A stretch of 45,309 nt of DNA from an uncultured Bacteroidales bacterium (GTDB lineage: Bacteria > Bacteroidota > Bacteroidia > Bacteroidales > P3). The position numbers and the translations under genes are program-made. Positions 18,262-25,998 of the stretch are shown one piece after another. Numbering within the stretch: the stretch's first letter is position 1; the number at the start of each line of letters is the position of its first letter. The notes below the pieces were generated by a model, which did not search any database, was not told where the DNA came from, and worked only from the letters and a program-made list of their open reading frames with translations. The stretch covers positions 1-45,309 of the forward strand of contig OMWJ01000015.1 of NCBI GenBank assembly GCA_900314725.1, given 5' to 3'.

Positions 18262-19368
18262 ATGAAGACAACACCATTTACACAAAAGCATATAGACCTT
18301 GGAGCTAAAATGGCTGAATTTGCAGGTTATAATATGCCAATTCAATATGTAGGATTAATAGAAGAACACAACAATGTAAGAAACAACGTTGGAGTTTTTG
18401 ATGTTTCACACATGGGAGAATTCAGAGCAAAAGGACCAAAGGCTCATGATTTTGTACAGTACTGTACTTCTAATGATATTAATACTTTATTTGATGGTAA
18501 AGTTCTTTACACTGTTCTTCCAAACGGTAAAGGTGGAATTGTGGATGATATGTTGGTTTATCGCGTTAGTGAGACAGAATATTTTATGGTTCCAAACGCC
18601 GCTAACATAGAGAAAGACTGGAATTGGATGGCTGCAATCGCAGAGAAAATGGGCTTAGAGTTAGGTAAAGATTTTACAAACGAGAGTGAAAACTATGGAC
18701 AACTTGCTGTTCAAGGACCAAACGCACTTAAGGTTATGCAAAAACTTACTTCTACTCCTGTAGAAGATATGGAATATTATACATTTAAATATCTTACTCT
18801 TGCAGGAGTGGAGAATGTATTGCTTTCTACAACAGGTTATACTGGAGCAGGCGGTTGCGAAATTTATTTTGATAAAAAATATGCAGATAAAATATGGGAC
18901 GCTGTTTTTGAAGCAGGAAAAGAGTTTGGAATAATGCCTGCTGGTTTGGGCTGTAGAGATACTTTACGTTTGGAAATGGGATTCTGTCTTTATGGACATG
19001 AAATAGATGATGAAACATCTCCAATAGAAGCTGGTTTGAATTGGCTAACAAAATTTGTAGATGGAAATGATTTCATAGACAGAAAATATCTTGAAGAACA
19101 AAAAGCAAATGGAGTTAAGAAAAAACTTGTAGGTTTTGAAATGGTTGGAAAAGGTATTCCACGAAATGGTTATGAAGTTTGCGATGCAGAAGGAAATACA
19201 ATAGGTAAAGTTTGCTCAGGTTCTCCTTCTCCTTCAACAGGAAAAAATATTGGAACAGCACATGTTCAGACTGCTTTTTCTAAAAAAGATACACCTATAT
19301 ATATAAAGGTAAGAAACAAACTTGTTGAAGCAAAAGTAGTCAGAATGCCTTTCTATAAACCTGAATAA
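18262..19368 (+). CDS. gcvT: Aminomethyltransferase (glycine cleavage system T protein)
   Basis: 368 residues, the normal length. The N-terminus MKTTPFTQKHIDLGAKMAEF, FDVSHMGEF (about 47-55), LVYRVSETEYFMVPNAAN, GYTGAGGCEIY and the Asp/Arg region PAGLGCRDTLRLEMG are diagnostic. It takes the aminomethyl group from lipoylated GcvH and makes methylene-tetrahydrofolate and ammonia. The partners gcvH and gcvP are not in the window; stand-alone gcvT is common in Bacteroidota. It has its own promoter and terminator. Confidence 0.96.
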   Translation: MKTTPFTQKHIDLGAKMAEFAGYNMPIQYVGLIEEHNNVRNNVGVFDVSHMGEFRAKGPKAHDFVQYCTSNDINTLFDGKVLYTVLPNGKGGIVDDMLVYRVSETEYFMVPNAANIEKDWNWMAAIAEKMGLELGKDFTNESENYGQLAVQGPNALKVMQKLTSTPVEDMEYYTFKYLTLAGVENVLLSTTGYTGAGGCEIYFDKKYADKIWDAVFEAGKEFGIMPAGLGCRDTLRLEMGFCLYGHEIDDETSPIEAGLNWLTKFVDGNDFIDRKYLEEQKANGVKKKLVGFEMVGKGIPRNGYEVCDAEGNTIGKVCSGSPSPSTGKNIGTAHVQTAFSKKDTPIYIKVRNKLVEAKVVRMPFYKPE

Positions 19369-19385
19369 TATTTTCTGTTCATATT

Positions 19386-19427
19386 AAGCCTGCACAAGAA
19401 TATACTTTGTTCTGTGCGGGCTTTTTT
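19386..19427 (+). terminator. gcvT terminator
   Basis: AAGCCTGCACA (19386-19396) pairs with TGTGCGGGCTT (19413-19423) over 11 bp with one T-G pair, followed by a run of T's. Confidence 0.9.
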
Positions 19428-19441
19428 GAAGATATATTTTA

Positions 19442-20476
19442 GTGGCTGGAGTTTATAATAAATATAATTCAAATACCAAACACGGTAGATTAAAGCAAAT
19501 AGGGCTTATGTTGTGTTTGTTGCCTAACTTTGTTATGGCACAGGAGGATATTATTGTTTTTCATAATGTGGAAAATCTTTTTTATCCTATGGATGATAAG
19601 CAAACACAAGATGACGATTTTACTCTTGAGGGGAAAAAGCATTGGACTTTCAAAAAGTATAATAAAAAACTTAATGACCTTGCTAAAACATATATTGCTA
19701 TAGATGAAAAACAGATGCCTTCTATTATAGGCTTATGTGAAATAGAAAACGATACAGTGTTAAGAGCATTGACCCTTTCTACTCCTCTTAGAAAAATAGG
19801 TTATAAATATATTCACTATCCATCCAAGGATATTAGGGGAATAGATGTTGCTCTATTGTACAATCCCAAAAGATTTAAAGCTGAAGAACATTATACTTTA
19901 CCTTCTGTTTCCGATAAGGAAGAAGATAGAACAAGAGATGTTCTTTATGTCAAAGGTATTATTGGGAAACTACCTATTAATATATATGTAGTTCATGCTC
20001 CATCCCGTAGAGAAAATAACATAAAAAAGGAATTGCGAGAGGAAATATTTTCTCAAATCTATGCACATATAAATAATATGTATAGTAAAGGGGAGAAAAA
20101 TTTCTTGATTATGGGAGATTTTAATGATAATCCTTGGGACGAAACAATAATTAAAGGCTTTGCTTTGAATGATACTTCAAAAACAGACAAAGTAAAACTT
20201 ATTGACCTTATGCAAAACAATAAAGATATTACAGGGTCTTATGTTTATAGTAAGGTGTATTATAGTTTTGATCAGTTTATTGTTTCAGAAAACTTGAGAG
20301 ATAAAATACTTTACGGTAAGAATTTTAATCAAAGCCATATTTTTAAACCTTCTTTTTTGGTAGAAAAGGATAGAAAAAGCAAGGTAGATAAACCTTTTTC
20401 AGCCTATAAGGGTATGAAATATCAAGGTGGAATAAGTGATCATTTTCCTGTGGTTTTAAAAATAAATACAAGATAA
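19442..20476 (+). CDS. Endonuclease/exonuclease/phosphatase-fold secreted protein
   Basis: 344 residues if started at the GTG at 19442; the only nearby ATG (19508) would leave a signal peptide lacking its basic head, so GTG is preferred though not certain. The signal region is KQIGLMLCLLPNFVMA followed by Q. EEP-fold motifs are ENLF, GLCEIEN (catalytic Glu), VVHAPSRR, MGDFNDNPWD and ISDHFPVV (terminal Asp-His). The family covers metal-dependent nucleases and phosphodiesterases; an exported enzyme could act on extracellular DNA or phospholipids, but the substrate cannot be read from sequence. Family members in Bacteroidota usually have about 340 residues. Confidence 0.85.
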   Translation: MAGVYNKYNSNTKHGRLKQIGLMLCLLPNFVMAQEDIIVFHNVENLFYPMDDKQTQDDDFTLEGKKHWTFKKYNKKLNDLAKTYIAIDEKQMPSIIGLCEIENDTVLRALTLSTPLRKIGYKYIHYPSKDIRGIDVALLYNPKRFKAEEHYTLPSVSDKEEDRTRDVLYVKGIIGKLPINIYVVHAPSRRENNIKKELREEIFSQIYAHINNMYSKGEKNFLIMGDFNDNPWDETIIKGFALNDTSKTDKVKLIDLMQNNKDITGSYVYSKVYYSFDQFIVSENLRDKILYGKNFNQSHIFKPSFLVEKDRKSKVDKPFSAYKGMKYQGGISDHFPVVLKINTR

Positions 20477-20579
20477 GTTAAGTTTTGGCACAGGTTTTGT
20501 AACAGAAAGATTAAAGGACGCAAAGAAAAGAAAAATGCGAAAAAAAATAAAAAAAAGTTTTCATATTGATATTTTTTTA

Positions 20580-20587
20580 TAACTTTG
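20580..20587 (+). promoter_or_regulatory. -7 element upstream of the small lipoprotein pair
   Basis: TAACTTTG fits the Bacteroidota consensus; the -33 region reads only GTTTTC. The predicted leader before the ATG at 20670 is about 75 nt. Confidence 0.5.
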
Positions 20588-20669
20588 CACCCGATAACAA
20601 ATGGAGAAAGCGAAAATCCATTAAAATAGAGTAGCGAAACAAATTGTTTAACTTAAAATTATAAAAAAA

Positions 20670-20918
20670 ATGAAAAAGACATTATTTACATTAGGAGCAT
20701 TTGCTCTTGTAGCATTAGGATTCGCAGCTTGCGGTAACAGCGATTGTACTTGCAAAGTATCTGATGACCAAGGAACAGCTATCACTAGCGTTGCAGTTGA
20801 AGATTTCGACGGAGATTGTGACGAAGTTAAATGGGCTGACTTAGGAAAAGACGCTAACGGTGAAAGCTGGAGCGAATTTGCAGAACTTGGTTGGAAACTT
20901 TCTTGCGAAGAAGACTAA
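20670..20918 (+). CDS. Small cysteine-rich lipoprotein A
   Basis: 82 residues. A lipoprotein signal (MKKTLFTLGAFALVALGFAAC) ends in lipobox GFAAC with the lipidated Cys at 21. The mature part is acidic and has C-T-C, the motif FDGDCDEV and a final Cys (KLSCEED), giving four cysteines after the anchor. No known family. The next gene encodes a shorter protein of the same design (see 21027), so the pair is a tandem duplication. A hairpin follows (20949-20979), which may let this gene be expressed more than those downstream. Confidence 0.8.
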   Translation: MKKTLFTLGAFALVALGFAACGNSDCTCKVSDDQGTAITSVAVEDFDGDCDEVKWADLGKDANGESWSEFAELGWKLSCEED

Positions 20919-20948
20919 TCTATAAGATTAAAATTCAAGTAAAGGTTG

Positions 20949-20979
20949 TAGGGAGTGCTTTTCTAATAAACACTCCCTA
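20949..20979 (+). terminator. Hairpin between the paired lipoprotein genes (weak terminator or processing site)
   Basis: TAGGGAGTG (20949-20957) pairs perfectly with CACTCCCTA (20971-20979). No strong T-run follows, so it may be a partial terminator or a stabilising 3' hairpin for the first lipoprotein mRNA. Confidence 0.55.
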
Positions 20980-21026
20980 TAATTATGTAAAGAAATAAGT
21001 AAATAATAAAAGAAAGAAAACGACTT

Positions 21027-21242
21027 ATGAAAAAAATAATTTATGTAGCATTTGCGTTAGTATGTGGTGTAGCACTTTATTCTTGTTCTGATACAACAGA
21101 TTGTGTTTGTCCTGTTAGTACAGAATCATTAAAGAAAGCTTCTACTTCTGTTCCTGTTAATGATTGGGATGGTGATTGTTCTGATATAACAAGCAAGGAT
21201 ATAGAAGGTAAAGTGCTTGAAGGAGATTGCACAGAAGAATAA
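21027..21242 (+). CDS. Small cysteine-rich lipoprotein B
   Basis: 71 residues with lipobox LYSC (Cys at 20). The mature part repeats the plan of lipoprotein A: C-V-C near the anchor, then WDGDCSDI, which matches FDGDCDEV, and a Cys close to the acidic C-terminus. Family unknown. Only 29 bp separate it from the DoxX/thioredoxin gene, which also carries a CxxC motif; a redox or metal-binding role is possible but unproven. Confidence 0.78.
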   Translation: MKKIIYVAFALVCGVALYSCSDTTDCVCPVSTESLKKASTSVPVNDWDGDCSDITSKDIEGKVLEGDCTEE

Positions 21243-21271
21243 TAAAAAAATAATAAAATACTTTTTTAGAG

Positions 21272-22264
21272 ATGAAAACGAGAAACGTTATTGGTTGGAT
21301 TGCAAGAATATTTGTAGCCTTGGTGTTTATGGCTTCTGCAGTAACAAAGTATATATCCTTGGATGCATTTGACCAATTTATATATGAACATCAACTTTTC
21401 TCATGGATAACAACAACAATACTGACTCGTCTTTTGATTGCTTGCGAGTTTAGTTTAGGTTTGTTGTTGCTTATTGGCGTAAAACCAAAACTGATTAAAA
21501 GTTTAATAATAGCGTTTCTTGTTTTCTTTACTATATATATAATAGTAAAACCTCATTTCTTTGCAGTTGATCAAAAGAACTGTCATTGTTTTGGTGAAGT
21601 ACTTATAATGTCAGATACTCAAACGCTGATAAAGAATATTGTGCTTCTTGTTTTTTCTTACTTTATGTTTTGGAATAAAGGTATTGAAGAAAAGAATAAT
21701 CAAGAAGTTTTGCTTGAAGAAAAACCAAGTAAGTTTAATAAGATTTCTGTTTGGATAAAGAATAATACAACTTATCTTACCATAGTTTGTTTTGTTGCTG
21801 TTTTGATTGCTTCATTTGGAATAAATATGCCTGATAGTCTTAGGTATAAGCTTTATGGCAAGGCTGCAAAAATCAATGAAGAGAAATTTGAATATCTTAT
21901 AAGCAATGAAGCATTAGAAGATTTACATATAAAAGAAGGTAAGAAAATAGTTTGTATGTATTCTCCTGTTTGTAAATATTGTAAAAAAACAGCCAAGCGT
22001 TTAGATGTTATGCGTCAGAAGTATAACATCAAAGATGAAAACTTTGCTCTTATCTTTTGGGGTGGAGATAAGGCAATAAAGCGTTTCTTTGTTAAGAATG
22101 AAATAAAGGAACTTCCTTTTAAGAATGTACCTGCACCTGTTTTTTTAGAGGCAACTAAGGGCAGGCAGCCGATAATCATACTTATGAACAACGGCAAAGT
22201 AGAAAAACTACTTAAATACCCTAACATAATTGATGAAGATATAGTTGAATTTCTTAATAAATAA
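21272..22264 (+). CDS. DoxX/MauE-type membrane protein with C-terminal thioredoxin-like domain
   Basis: 330 residues. Four membrane helices in the first 130 residues (RIFVALVFMASAVTKYISLD is the DoxX/MauE opening) with a conserved C-x-C (NCHCFGE) facing the periplasm. A fifth helix (about 168-187) leads into a thioredoxin-like domain with CKYC in MYSPVCKYCKKTAK. This matches the Bacteroidota BT_3928-type DoxX family as I recall it. A role in passing electrons or oxidising periplasmic thiols is inferred. It precedes porX by 14 bp. Confidence 0.82.
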   Translation: MKTRNVIGWIARIFVALVFMASAVTKYISLDAFDQFIYEHQLFSWITTTILTRLLIACEFSLGLLLLIGVKPKLIKSLIIAFLVFFTIYIIVKPHFFAVDQKNCHCFGEVLIMSDTQTLIKNIVLLVFSYFMFWNKGIEEKNNQEVLLEEKPSKFNKISVWIKNNTTYLTIVCFVAVLIASFGINMPDSLRYKLYGKAAKINEEKFEYLISNEALEDLHIKEGKKIVCMYSPVCKYCKKTAKRLDVMRQKYNIKDENFALIFWGGDKAIKRFFVKNEIKELPFKNVPAPVFLEATKGRQPIIILMNNGKVEKLLKYPNIIDEDIVEFLNK

Positions 22265-22278
22265 ATAATATAATTTTC

Positions 22279-23832
22279 ATGGTAAAGGTTCTTTGGGCAG
22301 ACGATGAAATAGACCTTTTGAAACCTTATGTGCTTTTCCTTGAGGCAAAAGGCTATAAAGTTATTCCTGCAACAGATGGTCAGGAAGCTTTGGATATTTT
22401 GGAAAAAGAGAGTGTTGATATAATCTTTTTAGATGAAAATATGCCTGGATTGAATGGTTTGGAAACTCTTTCAAAGATTAAAGTCCAGTATTCTTCCATT
22501 CCAGTTATTATGATAACAAAGAGTGAGGAAGAAAATATTATGGAACAGGCTATAGGTTCAAGAATATCAGATTATCTTATCAAACCTGTTAATCCAAATC
22601 AGATACTTCTTACACTAAAAAAACATTTAGACCAAAAAAGATTAGTAACTCAAACATCCACTCTGAACTATCAGCAGGAATTCAGAAATTTAAGTATGCG
22701 TATAAATGAAAATCTTTCATGGCAAGAGTGGATAGATTTATATAAAGACATAGTTCGTTGGGAGATAGAATTAAGTACTTCCAATGATGAAAGTATATTT
22801 GAAATACTGAAAGAACAAAAGTCTTCTGCTAATGACAGGTTCTCTAAATTCTATCAGGAGAACTATATTGATTGGATAAAAGACAAGACGGAAGCAACTC
22901 CACTGATGTCTCATAAGATTTTGGAAAGAAAAGTCTTTCCTCTTCTGAAAGCAAAAAAAAGACCTGTTTTTCTTATTGTCTTGGATAATTTCCGCTTTGA
23001 TCAATGGAGAGCTTTGCAGCCAATGATTGAACAATATCTCCATACAGAAGATGAAAGCATTTATTATAGCATTCTTCCGACTACGACACAGTATGCAAGA
23101 AACGCCTTGTTCTCCTCTCTTATGCCGTTAGACATCAAGAAATATTACCCTCAGTATTGGTTAGATGAAGACAAGGAAGGAAACAAAAATCAATATGAAC
23201 CTGATCTTTTGCAAGACAATCTTGTCCGCCACAGAATAAAAGCTACTCAGACATATCATAAGGTGCTGAATGCTACATACGGAATGAGGATGATAGATAT
23301 TCTGCCAAACTTTTTGCAGAATGATATTAATGTTATTGTTTATAATTTCATTGATATGCTGTCTCACGCTCGTACGGAATCAGACCTTGTTAGAGAATTA
23401 GCATCAGATGAGAATGCGTATAGAAGTGTTACTCGTACTTGGTTTGAGCATTCTCCTTTGAAAGAAGTTCTTAAATATCTGTCGGATAAAGATGTTGATA
23501 TTTTCCTAACAACGGATCATGGAAGTGTAAAGGTTGGTCGTCCTGTACGGATAAAGTCTAATAAAGAGGCTTCTGTTAATCTTCGTTATAAGATAGGCAG
23601 ACTCTTGGAATTTGATGCAAAGGATGTTTATCATGTAAAGAATCCTGAAGAGATAATGTTGCCGCCTTTGTCCATACTTTCTCCAATGGTATTTGTAAGG
23701 AGTACGGGATATTTTGTCTATCCTACCAACTACAACTACTATGTATCCTATTACAACAATACTTTCCAACATGGAGGTATCTCAATGGAAGAGTGTCTGA
23801 TACCTTTTGTACATCTGACTACTAAAAGATAG
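22279..23832 (+). CDS. porX: PorX-type response regulator with PglZ effector domain
   Basis: 517 residues, the length of PorX. Receiver domain 1-120 with D8/D9, phospho-acceptor D52 (FLDENMPG), T80 and K102 (LIKP). A helical linker follows, then a PglZ domain of the alkaline-phosphatase superfamily from about 225: D236 (VLDNFRFDQWR), a Thr cluster at 268-270 (LPTTTQYARNALF) for the nucleophile, TTDHGS and the terminal HGGISMEE. In Porphyromonas gingivalis PorX works with the kinase PorY to control T9SS genes and binds zinc in the PglZ domain. All expected metal-site residues appear intact. No porY is adjacent. Confidence 0.93.
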   Translation: MVKVLWADDEIDLLKPYVLFLEAKGYKVIPATDGQEALDILEKESVDIIFLDENMPGLNGLETLSKIKVQYSSIPVIMITKSEEENIMEQAIGSRISDYLIKPVNPNQILLTLKKHLDQKRLVTQTSTLNYQQEFRNLSMRINENLSWQEWIDLYKDIVRWEIELSTSNDESIFEILKEQKSSANDRFSKFYQENYIDWIKDKTEATPLMSHKILERKVFPLLKAKKRPVFLIVLDNFRFDQWRALQPMIEQYLHTEDESIYYSILPTTTQYARNALFSSLMPLDIKKYYPQYWLDEDKEGNKNQYEPDLLQDNLVRHRIKATQTYHKVLNATYGMRMIDILPNFLQNDINVIVYNFIDMLSHARTESDLVRELASDENAYRSVTRTWFEHSPLKEVLKYLSDKDVDIFLTTDHGSVKVGRPVRIKSNKEASVNLRYKIGRLLEFDAKDVYHVKNPEEIMLPPLSILSPMVFVRSTGYFVYPTNYNYYVSYYNNTFQHGGISMEECLIPFVHLTTKR

Positions 23833-23841
23833 GACAAACTA

Positions 23842-24264
23842 ATGACAAAAGAAATTATTGTTAAACGATTGGAAGACCTGCCTTGTGCCGCAAAAGAGTT
23901 TATTGATTTTGTCGGGCAAAGACGGGTGTTTTCTTTTAAAGGTAAGATGGGAGCAGGCAAAACGACGTTTATCAAGGCTCTTTGCAGTGAATTGGAAGTT
24001 GAAGACAATGTCTGCTCACCTACTTTTGCCATTTGTAATGTTTATTTCTCTCCAAGAGTAGGAGAAGTCTATCATTTTGATTTCTATCGTTTGGAATCAG
24101 AAGAACAGGCTTTGGACATAGGAGTAGAAGAAAACTTCTATTCAGGAAACTATTGCTTTATGGAATGGGCAGAAAATATACCATCTCTTATTCCTGAGGA
24201 TTGTACAGCAGTAGAGATTTTGGAAATAGATGAATATCAAAGAAAAATAAGAATAGAACTTTAA
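23842..24264 (+). CDS. tsaE: tRNA threonylcarbamoyladenosine biosynthesis ATPase TsaE
   Basis: 140 residues. The Walker A motif is GKMGAGKTTF (about 33-42), and the family motifs SPTFAICNVY, HFDFYRLESEEQALDIGVEE and MEWAENI are present. It drives turnover of the TsaB-TsaD complex that makes t6A37 in ANN-decoding tRNAs. It is 9 bp after porX, as in several other Bacteroidota as I recall, and the last gene before a terminator array. Confidence 0.95.
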   Translation: MTKEIIVKRLEDLPCAAKEFIDFVGQRRVFSFKGKMGAGKTTFIKALCSELEVEDNVCSPTFAICNVYFSPRVGEVYHFDFYRLESEEQALDIGVEENFYSGNYCFMEWAENIPSLIPEDCTAVEILEIDEYQRKIRIEL

Positions 24265-24332
24265 GGTAAAACAAAACCAATTCCCTGAAATCTTGGTTTT
24301 AGGGAAGAGATATAAGGTTTTTCTGTATTAAA

Positions 24333-24366
24333 ACTTCGTTTTGAATTGTGAAAACGAAGTCTTTTT
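24333..24366 (+). terminator. Terminator of the porX-tsaE operon (GTTTT-N8-AAAAC hairpin)
   Basis: ACTTCGTTTT (24333-24342), loop GAATTGTG, AAAACGAAGT (24351-24360): ten perfect pairs, then CTTTTT. A preceding A-run makes it usable from the minus side too. A smaller inverted repeat AAAACCAA / TTGGTTTT (24273-24280 / 24293-24300) lies just before it. Confidence 0.8.
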
Positions 24367-24370
24367 GTAT

Positions 24371-24409
24371 AAAACTCTTGGTTTTTAGATGTGAAAACGA
24401 AGAGTTTTT
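24371..24409. repeat. Second tandem GTTTT-N8-AAAAC hairpin
   Basis: Left arm 24371-24385 and right arm 24394-24408 pair at 14 of 15 positions (one G-G mismatch) around TAGATGTG. Like the preceding hairpin it has an 8-nt loop ending in TGTG, and its right arm repeats AAAACGAAG. Confidence 0.8.
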
Positions 24410-24497
24410 ACCTTATTTTTAAGTGATAATCAAGTAGTTCTAAGTGATTAATTCTTAAATAAAAAAGAATGTATATGGAGTTTTTGCTAAAAGTTAT

Positions 24498-24544
24498 GGT
24501 TTTAAGTAAATAGATGTATTTTTGCAAAAACACTACTTAAAACC
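24498..24544. repeat. Interrupted palindrome with an inner TTTTTGCAAAAA palindrome
   Basis: GGTTTTAAGTA (24498-24508) and TACTTAAAACC (24534-24544) are perfect 11-bp inverted repeats. The 25-bp centre contains the 12-bp palindrome TTTTTGCAAAAA and a plus-strand TATTTTTG (-7-like, 24517-24524). The element lies in a 600-bp stretch (24265-24867) without any gene. Confidence 0.7.
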
Positions 24545-24560
24545 ACTGATTATTCACTTG

Positions 24561-24592
24561 CAAAGATACAACATTTTTTTGAAATATCCAAA
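24561..24592 (-). promoter_or_regulatory. Orphan Bacteroidota promoter firing into the gene-free region
   Basis: On the minus strand TTTG (24592-24589), 20 bp, then TATCTTTG (24568-24561). No minus-strand gene follows; the transcript would start near 24554, cross the 24498-24544 palindrome and meet the hairpins at 24409-24333, consistent with a small RNA of about 150-220 nt. Confidence 0.5.
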
Positions 24593-24744
24593 TATTCTTA
24601 TGGGAAATTTTATTTACAAACAGAGATTGTTATTTTGTAGTTGTTGAAGTGATGATGATTGAAAACAAAAGTAAAATTCCTTGTCAATAGAAACCCTTTT
24701 TTATGATGAAAAATAAAGAATATCAAAAAAAACTGAAAAAAATA

Positions 24745-24774
24745 TTGCAGATATAATAAAAAGTAGTAATTTTG
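24745..24774 (+). promoter_or_regulatory. Promoter of the rpmI-rplT operon
   Basis: TTG (24745-24747), 19 bp, then TAATTTTG (24767-24774). It gives an 85-90-nt leader before rpmI. Confidence 0.65.
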
Positions 24775-24805
24775 CAAAAATTTTTTTGGATAGAAAAAAT
24801 ATGTA

Positions 24806-24828
24806 GTTGTCTGATGAAGACGACTTTT
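24806..24828 (+). promoter_or_regulatory. Leader hairpin of the rpmI-rplT operon (attenuator-like)
   Basis: GTTGTCT (24806-24812) pairs with AGACGAC (24818-24824) with one T-G pair around GATGA, followed by TTTT. In other bacteria L20 represses its own operon through leader RNA; whether this hairpin does so is inference. Confidence 0.4.
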
Positions 24829-24867
24829 AAGTAAAAGAGTTATTAACAAATAAAAGACTTTAGAAAG

Positions 24868-25062
24868 ATGCCAAAAATGAAAACCAGATCTTCTGTAAAG
24901 AAAAGATTTACAGTTACAGCATCAGGTAAATTGAAAAGAAGACATGCTTATCATAGTCATATTTTGACTAAGAAGTCTAACAAAAGAAAGAGAAATCTTT
25001 GTGCATACAGTACAGTTTCTTCTGCTGATGCAAAGATTATGAACGAATTGTTAGTTAGATAA
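24868..25062 (+). CDS. rpmI: Ribosomal protein bL35
   Basis: 64 residues, normal length. [20 protein letters not shown] and the basic stretch [19 protein letters not shown] are diagnostic. A structural protein of the large ribosomal subunit. It heads an operon with rplT; infC, which usually precedes it, is absent here. Confidence 0.97.
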   Translation: MPKMKTRSSVKKRFTVTASGKLKRRHAYHSHILTKKSNKRKRNLCAYSTVSSADAKIMNELLVR

Positions 25063-25101
25063 ACAAAGTTTTCAAGTAAGAGTTAAAAAAATGTTTAACC
25101 A

Positions 25102-25144
25102 TTATATCAGTAAATAAGAACCTAAGCAAGGGTCGCTGATATAA
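25102..25144 (+). promoter_or_regulatory. Hairpin between rpmI and rplT
   Basis: TTATATCAG (25102-25110) pairs perfectly with CTGATATAA (25136-25144), enclosing about 25 nt, 24 bp before the rplT ATG. No T-run follows, so a terminator is unlikely; it could be an RNA structure for translational control of L20 or an mRNA processing site. Confidence 0.45.
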
Positions 25145-25168
25145 AAACAAAAAGAAAGGTAAAAAGAA

Positions 25169-25516
25169 ATGCCAAGAAGTGTAAATGCAGTAGCTTCAAG
25201 AGCTCGTAGAAAAAAAATCCTTAACCGTACTAAAGGTTATTGGGGAAGAGGTAAGAACGTTTGGACCGTTGCAAAAAACAAATGGGAAAAAGGTCAAACA
25301 TATGCTTACAGAGATAGAAAAGTAAAGAAAAGAGATTTCCGTGCTTTATGGATTAACAGAATCAATGCAGCTTGCCGTTTGCATGATATATCTTATTCAG
25401 CATTCATGGGTTTGTTGCACAAGAACAATATTGATTTGAACCGTAAAGTTTTGGCTGATCTTGCAATGAATAACCCAGAGGCTTTCGCAGCAGTTGTTAA
25501 AGCAGTTAAGAAATAA
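25169..25516 (+). CDS. rplT: Ribosomal protein bL20
   Basis: 115 residues, normal length. [35 protein letters not shown] and [11 protein letters not shown] are family signatures. An early assembly protein of the large subunit that binds 23S rRNA, and in studied species an autorepressor of its operon. Confidence 0.97.
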   Translation: MPRSVNAVASRARRKKILNRTKGYWGRGKNVWTVAKNKWEKGQTYAYRDRKVKKRDFRALWINRINAACRLHDISYSAFMGLLHKNNIDLNRKVLADLAMNNPEAFAAVVKAVKK

Positions 25517-25550
25517 AGTGTTTAACCGTTAAAAAGAAAGAAGTTTAGTC

Positions 25551-25913
25551 ATGATGAACGAATTGATGAAATATGTAGAGAGCCAACAAGTGGTTGAAAG
25601 AGACTTCCCAACTTTTAAGGCTGGAGACACTGTTACCGTTGCATATAAAATTAGAGAAGGTAATAAAGAAAGAATACAAGCTTTCCAAGGTATAGTTATA
25701 CAAATATCAGGACATAAAATGGAAAGAACTTTCACTGTTAGAAAAATATCTAATGGTATTGGCGTAGAAAGAATATTCCCAATGAACAGTCCTTTTATTG
25801 ATAGCATAAAAGTAAATAAAGTCGGTTTAGTACGTAGAGCAAGAATCTACTACTTGAGAAAACTTTCTGGTAAGAGTGCAAGAATTAAAGAAAAGACTAT
25901 AATAAAAAAATAG
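25551..25913 (+). CDS. rplS: Ribosomal protein bL19
   Basis: 120 residues from the first of two adjacent ATGs (25551, 25554); either could be used. [46 protein letters not shown] and [19 protein letters not shown] identify it. It sits at the 30S-50S interface. Placement directly after rplT (34 bp) is unusual, since rplS is more often next to trmD or rimM. A strong terminator follows. Confidence 0.97.
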   Translation: MMNELMKYVESQQVVERDFPTFKAGDTVTVAYKIREGNKERIQAFQGIVIQISGHKMERTFTVRKISNGIGVERIFPMNSPFIDSIKVNKVGLVRRARIYYLRKLSGKSARIKEKTIIKK

Positions 25914-25925
25914 TCTAACTAAATA

Positions 25926-25976
25926 AAAGGCTCTAAGGGCTTTAAGGACAATTATGCCCTTAAAGCCTTTGTTTTT
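25926..25976 (+). terminator. Terminator of the rpmI-rplT-rplS operon
   Basis: Arms 25926-25940 and 25956-25970 pair at 14 of 15 positions (AAAGGCT...AAGGGC with GCCCTT...AGCCTTT), followed by GTTTTT. Confidence 0.92.
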
Positions 25977-25998
25977 ATGTTTTTAATATGAAGCGATT

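Noticed and set aside
23506-24032. Minus-strand frames opposite porX and tsaE
   Set aside because: Shadows of strongly supported genes; no promoter and unnatural composition.
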